NCBI RefSeq assembly: GCF_000477435.1
Contig: NC_022576.1
Coordinates: 2,542,001-2,606,000, forward strand
DNA length: 64,000 nucleotides
Direction of reading: 5' to 3'
Source: Candidatus Symbiobacter mobilis CR
GTDB lineage: Bacteria; Pseudomonadota; Gammaproteobacteria; Burkholderiales; Burkholderiaceae_C
Made by a program: the position numbers and the translations under genes. How positions within the stretch are numbered: position 1 is the first letter of the stretch; each line of letters starts with the position of its first letter. The notes beneath the pieces are model-generated. The model did no database searches. It had not been told where the DNA came from and saw only the letters and a program-made list of their open reading frames with translations. Shown piece after piece: positions 56,991 to 64,000 of this stretch.

Positions 56991-57397
56991 TAAGTAAGGA
57001 TCACGTGCATATCTTGGTAAGTTGCCCGCCGGTAATGGCACCAAGTGAGATTGTCCGGAGGCTGAAAGGGCGGACAGCAAGCAAGCTGTTGGAAGAGTTT
57101 CCACACATAAAAAAGAGATACTGGGGACGTCACTTTTGGGCGAGAGGATACTTTTGTGCAACTGTAGGGCAGATGACAGAAGAAATGATTAAGAGCTACT
57201 TAGAACACCATTTTGAACCGAGGCAGAACGATGATTTCAAGATGGAGCCGGGCTAAAACGCGTCGTTCAGCCGACGCGTATCCGGACTTTCAGTCCGTAA
57301 TATCAACCCACCAGCTTTAGCTGGTGGTTGTTGAGTTGTGGAATTGGTTTTGAATGGAAATCAGCTATAGATGAAACCTAAAGTGCGACACGGCGCT

Positions 57398-57453
57398 GCC
57401 TAACATCCAAACTCAGGGATGCGCCGTAGGTGCGATCCACTGGAGTGCAGGGT
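57398..57453 (+). other. Integron attC site (5' part), interrupted by a group II intron remnant
   Basis: Core GCCTAAC (57398-57404), then ATCCAAACTC pairing imperfectly with GAGTGCAGG (57444-57452). The site ends GGT at the intron junction and continues as TAGGC after the intron at 58102. Joined, the right core is GTTAGGC, the exact complement of the left core. Confidence 0.78.
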
Positions 57454-58101
57454 GTGCGCCCAGCATGGGCGCGAACTTATGGGGTGGAAGTCCCCTGTGG
57501 GAGAACCGAATTGGACTCAACGTGAGCAATAGTAACCACTAGCCGACGGCAAGGGCTGCTTTGCGAGAAGTAGTCTGGAGGAAGCCCGAGTGCAAATGTG
57601 CGAGACGACGAACAGAAACCGCATAGAAGGCCCAGAGTGCCGAGGCGAGCTGCCCGCTGCGTGCCGAAGAAACTGGTGGAATCGTCATCCCGGAACACAG
57701 CGTGACTTGCAGCAAGGTAATACCGGTCTATCCCCGAACTAGACGAGTGGATCAGAAAGCGTATCCGAATGTGCTACTGGAAACAGTGGCGCTGGCTGCG
57801 TACGAAGATCAAGAACTTGCTGGCTTTGGGCATAAGCCTGAAGTCGGCGATTCAGCACGGTATCAGCAGCAAGAGCTATTGGCAGATGTTCAGAACCCCG
57901 GTTATCAATCAGGCCATATCCAGCGTGTGGTTACAGGAGCAGGGTTTGCTGAGTGTGAAAGACCTGTGGTGCAAGGCACAGGGATACATGGTTATGAAGC
58001 GAAAGACATCGTCGAGCGAGCCGACTTGTGAAACCGCCTATTGCGGACCTGCACGGTGGGTGGTGTGGGGGGCGACGGCTAGAAGCCGTTGCCTACTCGA
58101 T
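57454..58101 (+). mobile_element. Group II intron remnant, 648 bp, most of the maturase deleted
   Basis: 5' end GTGCGCCCAGCATGGGCGCG and about 230 bp of domain I (GTGGAAGTCCCCTGTGGGAG, CGACGAACAGAAACCGCATA) are joined at about 57700 to the maturase X/DNA-binding end (LDEWIRKRIRMCYWKQWRWLR, GISLKSAIQHGISSKSYWQM). Domains V-VI follow, ending CTACTCGAT. The reverse transcriptase domains are missing. Inserted GT^TAGGC in an attC, opposite in direction to the cassette genes. Confidence 0.85.
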
Positions 58102-58320
58102 TAGGCCGGTTGGTCTCACCCTGTAATAAGCAAGGAAATAAAATCATCTTGGCTCGTAGTTATTTCTTTTTGAACACGGAGCTTCAATTTATCAGCTTCA
58201 GGTACCATTATTTTGTAACGTATGTAACCTGGAAAACGAGGTTCAATAATCTCGACTTTCTTTTCCAAAGCTCCTAAGTCACACAATTTCTGCAATGTGT
58301 CAGTAGACACGCCTGAATTA

Positions 58321-59230
58321 GAGCCTATTTCAGTAGGCAATATGCCCTTAAAGTGATTAGGGCGCAAGTGAGGTGCAACATGGCGATATACGTTTCAGGA
58401 AGTTTTTCCCAACGAACCAGAATTCGGCGAAAGCGATTCATCCAGCTATGTGTACGTTCTACTACCCAGCGCCGTGCCTTGAAACCAGCTTCTTGCTTTA
58501 TAGATTTAGCTTCTTCGCCTCTGGAACGAATGTGAGCCGTAAAGCCAAATTCTTTGACGATCTCTCTTACTTCATCAAAATCGTATCCTTTGTCCAAGCA
58601 GATGCCTTGTGGTTTTGTATCCGTCGGGTCTGGTCGTTTTGCTTTGATGTCTTCCAGCGTACTCCTGACCAACTTCATGTCGTGCCGATTCGCACCGTCG
58701 ATGGCGACGGCAAGCGGTATGCCTGCACCATCAGTAAGCACACTGCGCTTGACACCTTGCTTGCCTCGATCTGTTGGGTTGGCCCCAGTTGTTTGCTGAC
58801 CTGCTAGGGGCGCTTTGGTTAACGCTCCATCCATGGATGTCCATGCCCAATCAATGCCTTGGGATTTGTCGTATTCGACCAATTGTTGTATCCAAAGGGC
58901 TGAAAATATACCTGCTTTCGTCCATTCGCGAAAGCGTCGATAGGCAGAACTGCACGAGCAAATTCCGGTCATGTTTAAGGCGTTCCACTGGCAGCCAGTT
59001 CGCAATACGAAAAGAATTGCGTTCATTGCGCTGCGATCAGATACACGCGGATTATGGCAACCAAGGGGATGTTTTTTGGGTTCAGGGAGCGATGATTTTA
59101 TTATTCCCCAGAGTGCATCATGCAATCTCCGCCCATCATCATGAAATATCAGGCCCATAATTTTCCTCATCTGGGTTATTGCGACTGTGATGATTAATAT
59201 TATATATCATTAGCCTACTGAAATAGGCTC
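58321..59230 (-). mobile_element. IS5-family element (IS427-like), 910 bp
   Basis: Terminal inverted repeats start GAGCCTATTTCAGTAGGC at both ends. Target duplication TTA (58318-58320 and 59231-59233), the TNA pattern of IS427-like elements. Contains one transposase gene. Confidence 0.93.
58325..59158 (-). CDS. IS5-family transposase
   Basis: 277 residues from ATG 59158 (MGLIFHDDGRRLHDALWG); a start 12 bp earlier is possible. DUF4096-type N-terminus (RTGCQWNALNMTG), DDE residues in TSMDGALTKAP, GICLDKGYDFDE and WVVERTHSWMNRFRRIL. Unlike many IS427 members it is a single continuous frame, so no frameshift is needed. Confidence 0.93.
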   Translation of the reverse strand: MGLIFHDDGRRLHDALWGIIKSSLPEPKKHPLGCHNPRVSDRSAMNAILFVLRTGCQWNALNMTGICSCSSAYRRFREWTKAGIFSALWIQQLVEYDKSQGIDWAWTSMDGALTKAPLAGQQTTGANPTDRGKQGVKRSVLTDGAGIPLAVAIDGANRHDMKLVRSTLEDIKAKRPDPTDTKPQGICLDKGYDFDEVREIVKEFGFTAHIRSRGEEAKSIKQEAGFKARRWVVERTHSWMNRFRRILVRWEKLPETYIAMLHLTCALITLRAYCLLK

Positions 59231-59834
59231 TTAGTAGCTTCAAGCACATTACTGTTTATTATTTCTAAGTCAACCCAATCAGTCGAAATAGCCTTGAAAA
59301 CTAACTCTCGCCGCTTTAAATTTGCTGTAGAGCGATCTTTAAGCGATCCATTGAAAGAGGAGTTCCTTCTAAAAAGCTCAATCTCTTTCCGGGGGCGTGA
59401 AGGTACGCCGGCTAAAACTTGGTATGCTATGCTGATACTTTGCAAAGCTGTTTCCCATCGTTCGTAGGCTTGGGGAGTATCATAAAGTATATCGCCTTGC
59501 GAAAAAGAAAAAGTGCTGCCTTGCGTCCAGATACGGCTTTTTTTGCCGTCTGTAATCTTATCTGTCTTCTTGATATCAAGGGCATCCAGAAAACATGTAC
59601 GGACCGCTACTCCCCATCCTTTTGCAAAACCTTCTTTGAAATCTGCTAATAAATCGTTTATACGTTCGCCATTGTCTCTAAGTGATATTGCAAGGCTAAG
59701 GATTTCAAGTGATTTTCTTCTGTATACGTCAGTATCTTGCAACATGTTTGAGGTTTCGTTGTCATTATTCATTATTATTTCTCTTATTGAAAACCAGTTT
59801 ACGGATTAGTAATAAGATAAGGTTAAAGTTTTTA

Positions 59835-60419
59835 TTAAACATTCATCATTTTCCAAAATTCTTGTGGTGAAATAATACTTGTTCCATATTCCAGAGCTTT
59901 TTTAGTTTTATTTGTTAGTTCTTTATACTCGCCTGTTACTAAAAAAACACATCCATTTGTTACATTATCAAGCCATACAAATCCTACATTATTTGCTATT
60001 CTTCTTGCCTCTTTCCTTTCAAGTTTGTTCCCGCTCTGGTCGTACATCTGACCTGTAAAGCAAATAGTATTTCCATACCAAGACCCATCTTTATTGACAG
60101 ATTGTTCATCTGAGAATCTTTCAATTGCATTCCAACAAGCTGCTGCTGGGTCTCTATAGTAATTTCCCACACCTCTTTTTCTCTTTATTTCTTCCCATAA
60201 ACTCTGTTTTTCTAAGAAAGAGTAGCAACTATCAATCCTATCTTGATTTAATTCCAAATTTTCAATAGCTTGAGCTAGTCGGTCAATTACGTTTCCTTCT
60301 TTTGAATAGTACCAACTCCCATTAGCTTCCTGCCTCCAGCCATAGCCTCGCCTATCAACAGGCTTATCATTAACATAAAACTGTCCATTTTCATCACAAG
60401 TAATTTTAAATTTACTCAT
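59835..60419 (-). CDS. BRCT-domain protein, first-position integron cassette gene
   Basis: 194 residues from ATG 60419, with AAGGA upstream. The N-terminal 100 residues are unrecognised (MSKFKITCDENGQFYVNDKP). Residues about 113-192 form a BRCT domain of the NAD-ligase/DinG type: GNTICFTGQMYDQSG, ARRIANNVGFVWLDNVTNGC, FLVTGEYKELTNKTKKA, ISPQEFWKMM. BRCT domains bind phosphopeptides or DNA ends. AT-rich against the GC-rich core. GTTAGGC (complement at 60441-60447) lies 21 bp upstream, marking the attI/cassette junction. The IS5-disrupted gene follows. Confidence 0.72.
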   Translation of the reverse strand: MSKFKITCDENGQFYVNDKPVDRRGYGWRQEANGSWYYSKEGNVIDRLAQAIENLELNQDRIDSCYSFLEKQSLWEEIKRKRGVGNYYRDPAAACWNAIERFSDEQSVNKDGSWYGNTICFTGQMYDQSGNKLERKEARRIANNVGFVWLDNVTNGCVFLVTGEYKELTNKTKKALEYGTSIISPQEFWKMMNV

Positions 60420-60440
60420 AAATTTGTATCCTTGAACGTA

Positions 60441-60517
60441 GCCTAACGTAAATTCAACTGCACCACAATGCAGTCTATCCTGCCAAACTGCCGTGTACCA
60501 AGCATTTCTCTGAAGTC
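60441..60517 (-). other. Putative attI region and first cassette junction
   Basis: GCCTAAC at 60441-60447 (GTTAGGC on the cassette strand) followed by about 70 bp up to the integrase start codon. This is where attI and the cassette promoter of an integron would lie. The rest is assigned by position only. Confidence 0.5.
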
Positions 60518-60851
60518 ATGAATGCTCCCACTGCCCAATCTCCTCGCTTTCTTGACTAGATCCGAGAGGCGCTTCGTTTGCGGCATTACAGCTTGCGCAC
60601 CGAGCAAGCATACATCGACCGAACAAAACGCTTACCCATGTTTCATGGCAAGCACCATACGCATGAACTGGGGCCGCATGATGGCGAGGCATTTGTACAT
60701 CCTTGGCATTGGCCATGAAAGGTAGCGTTTCGGCCTCGACCCAAGCGGCCACAGCCTTTGCCAACGGCGCTAACACCAGAAGAAGTGCCCCAGATGCTGG
60801 CCCGCATGAAAAGTACGCATGCGCTAATCAACACTCGGGTTCCCGCCTAAC
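60518..60851 (+). pseudogene. intI: Integron integrase (intI) remnant
   Basis: ATG 60518 reads MNAPTAQSPRFLD-stop-IREALRLRHYSLRTEQAYIDR, the start of an integron tyrosine recombinase with a premature TAG where family members have Gln. HGKHHTHELGPHDGEAF corresponds to the SAM-like domain. After a frame change and an internal deletion, KRPQPLPTALTPEEVPQML marks the region before the catalytic domain. The catalytic R-H-R-Y half is absent. It ends at GCCTAAC (60845-60851) next to the metH stop. Cassettes extend from its 5' side, as in real integrons. Confidence 0.82.
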
Positions 60852-60857
60852 TGGCCA

Positions 60858-63614
<2,757 letters not shown>

Positions 63615-63619
63615 GGGGT

Positions 63620-64000
63620 TCACCGGTGGTGGAATGGGGAAGAGTGGGCTGGCGGCACGAGGCCCGGAGGACGCCACCGCCGCAATCGCAAGGCATTGGC
63701 GATGACGCTGACCGAACTCAGCGCCATGGCTCCTCCCGCCAGAACGGGGCTGAGGTAGCCGAACATCGCCAGCGGGATCGTCACGACGTTGTAGACGAAA
63801 GCCCACCACAGGTTTTGGCGGATCGTCGTGGTGGTGCGCCGGGCAATATCGATGGCTGCGGGAACCAGCGCCAGGTCGTCGCGCAGCAGGGTGATGGCGC
63901 TGGCATGGATGGCCACGTCGGCACCTAGATGCCCGTGCGCAATCGCCATGCCCACATCCGCAGCGGCCAGCGCGGGGGCATCGTTGATTCCGTCGCCCAC
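63620..64000 (-). CDS. copA: Copper-type P1B ATPase, C-terminal part (N-terminus outside the window)
   Basis: 126 residues visible, starting inside the conserved hinge motif [10 protein letters not shown]. Then [10 protein letters not shown] and the last two membrane helices ([23 protein letters not shown] and the [15 protein letters not shown] region). The N-x6-YN and S-x3-NA-type residues fit Cu+ exporters. The stop lies 5 bp before the metH start. The symbol is by family resemblance only. Confidence 0.85.
   Translation of the reverse strand: MGDGINDAPALAAADVGMAIAHGHLGADVAIHASAITLLRDDLALVPAAIDIARRTTTTIRQNLWWAFVYNVVTIPLAMFGYLSPVLAGGAMALSSVSVIANALRLRRWRPPGLVPPAHSSPFHHR

Larger units (their letters stand above)
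54913..57256 (+). pseudogene. tnpA: tnpA of IS200/IS605, split by IS insertion
   Basis: The N-terminal part (54913-55084, MDYRYGSHTVFQIEYHFVWVTK) and C-terminal part (56991-57256, KDHVHILVSCPPVMAPSEIVRR with the HUH motif as HVH) rejoin perfectly in frame once the insert and one TAAGTA copy are removed. This gives a Y1 transposase of about 140 residues. Confidence 0.88.
54845..57332 (+). mobile_element. IS200/IS605-family element, interrupted by a second IS
   Basis: Left-end hairpin ACCGGC-TTTA-GCCGGT (54856-54871) and right-end hairpin CCACCAGC-TTTA-GCTGGTGG (57308-57327), with extra hairpins CGTCGGCTG-type and CGGACTTTCAGTCCG at 57258-57298, frame a Y1 transposase gene. Removing the nested 1.9-kb IS leaves about 580 bp. 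No tnpB is present. End coordinates are estimated from hairpins. Confidence 0.75.
58116..59772 (-). pseudogene. Unknown cassette gene disrupted by IS5; 247 residues when restored
   Basis: ATG 59772 (MNNDNETSNMLQDTDVYRRK). Removing the IS5 (58321-59230) and one TTA duplication joins ...NVLEATN to SGVSTDTLQKLCDLGALEKK in frame, ending TGA at 58116. The product has a helical N-terminal part (LEILSLAISLRDNGERINDL), a central part with FSFSQGDILYDTPQAYERWE, and a C-terminus possibly winged-helix-like. I do not recognise the family. AT-rich; 62 bp downstream of the BRCT gene with no attC between, so one two-gene cassette. Its stop is next to the attC core at 58102. Confidence 0.7.
50327..60851 (-). 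mobile_element. Decayed chromosomal integron (cassette array plus intI remnant)
   Basis: IntI remnant at the right; cassette-type genes (BRCT pair, SNase lipoprotein, hicAB unit, hicB) all on the minus strand, transcribed away from intI. Core heptamers GCCTAAC/GTTAGGC lie at 51004, 51770, 53131, 57398, 60441 and 60845. Two attC palindromes carry group II remnants. The array probably continued leftwards through brnTA to about 45.4 kb. Confidence 0.72.

Noticed and set aside
63615..63640. Cobalamin riboswitch before metH
   Set aside because: Only 5 bp separate metH from the ATPase stop; no room for a B12 aptamer.

Overview
The window looks like a GC-rich betaproteobacterial chromosome, most like Burkholderiales (Comamonadaceae-type). 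This rests on the style of ffh, purL, rnr and guaC and on a MetH that lacks its homocysteine domain, as in split-MetH betaproteobacteria. It is inferred from protein character only; I cannot name the species.

Layout. 1-16.9 kb is core chromosome: ffh (5' truncated by the window), a GT41/SPINDLY-type O-GlcNAc transferase, an arsC-ACR3 arsenic pair, purU, purL, rnr, tRNA-Leu(CAG), tRNA-Lys(CTT), guaC and a UvrD-family helicase. 17.1-23.7 kb holds two paralogous multi-PAS hybrid histidine kinases. 23.7-30.4 kb holds hemN and a three-gene operon of unknown function (glycosyltransferase-like, giant coiled-coil protein, FkbM-like plus coiled coil). 30.5-36.5 kb holds hipBA, gcvH-gcvP and a methyltransferase.

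36.5-45.4 kb is a signalling island: a membrane hybrid kinase with an ABC-type binding domain, plus a REC/PAS/GAF hub that a 7-bp tandem duplication has split from an HPT-REC-EAL protein, plus a DDE transposase. It is flanked by two nearly identical direct copies of the 3' end of a diverged metH. The intact metH sits at 60.86-63.6 kb.

45.4-60.85 kb is, in my reading, a decayed chromosomal integron anchored beside the 3' end of metH. Next to metH is the N-terminal remnant of an integron integrase gene (premature stop, internal deletion, no catalytic half). To its left lie cassette genes, nearly all on the minus strand: a BRCT-domain protein with an IS5-disrupted partner, an SNase-like lipoprotein, a three-gene HicAB unit, a second hicB with an internally deleted hicA, and brnTA. 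Several are bounded by GTTAGGC-type core sites. At least two recognisable attC palindromes are interrupted at the core site by group II intron remnants, and an IS1111-type element (plus a truncated relative) abuts attC-like cores. A FitAB/VapBC-type pair on the plus strand, an IS3-family element and an IS200/IS605 element carrying a nested 1.9-kb IS complete the region. The right edge contains metH and the C-terminus of a copper-type P-ATPase.

The most interesting points are: (1) the integron with attC-targeting introns and ISs; (2) the IS1111-type element, whose right-end non-coding DNA repeats 13 nt spanning its left insertion junction, a candidate bridge-RNA guide; (3) the 7-bp duplication splitting a c-di-GMP hub gene; (4) the metH 3' repeats flanking the signalling island; and (5) an AT-rich first-position cassette with a BRCT protein and an unknown partner whose reading frame is restored exactly when the IS5 is removed. 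No CRISPR array, rRNA or prophage was seen.
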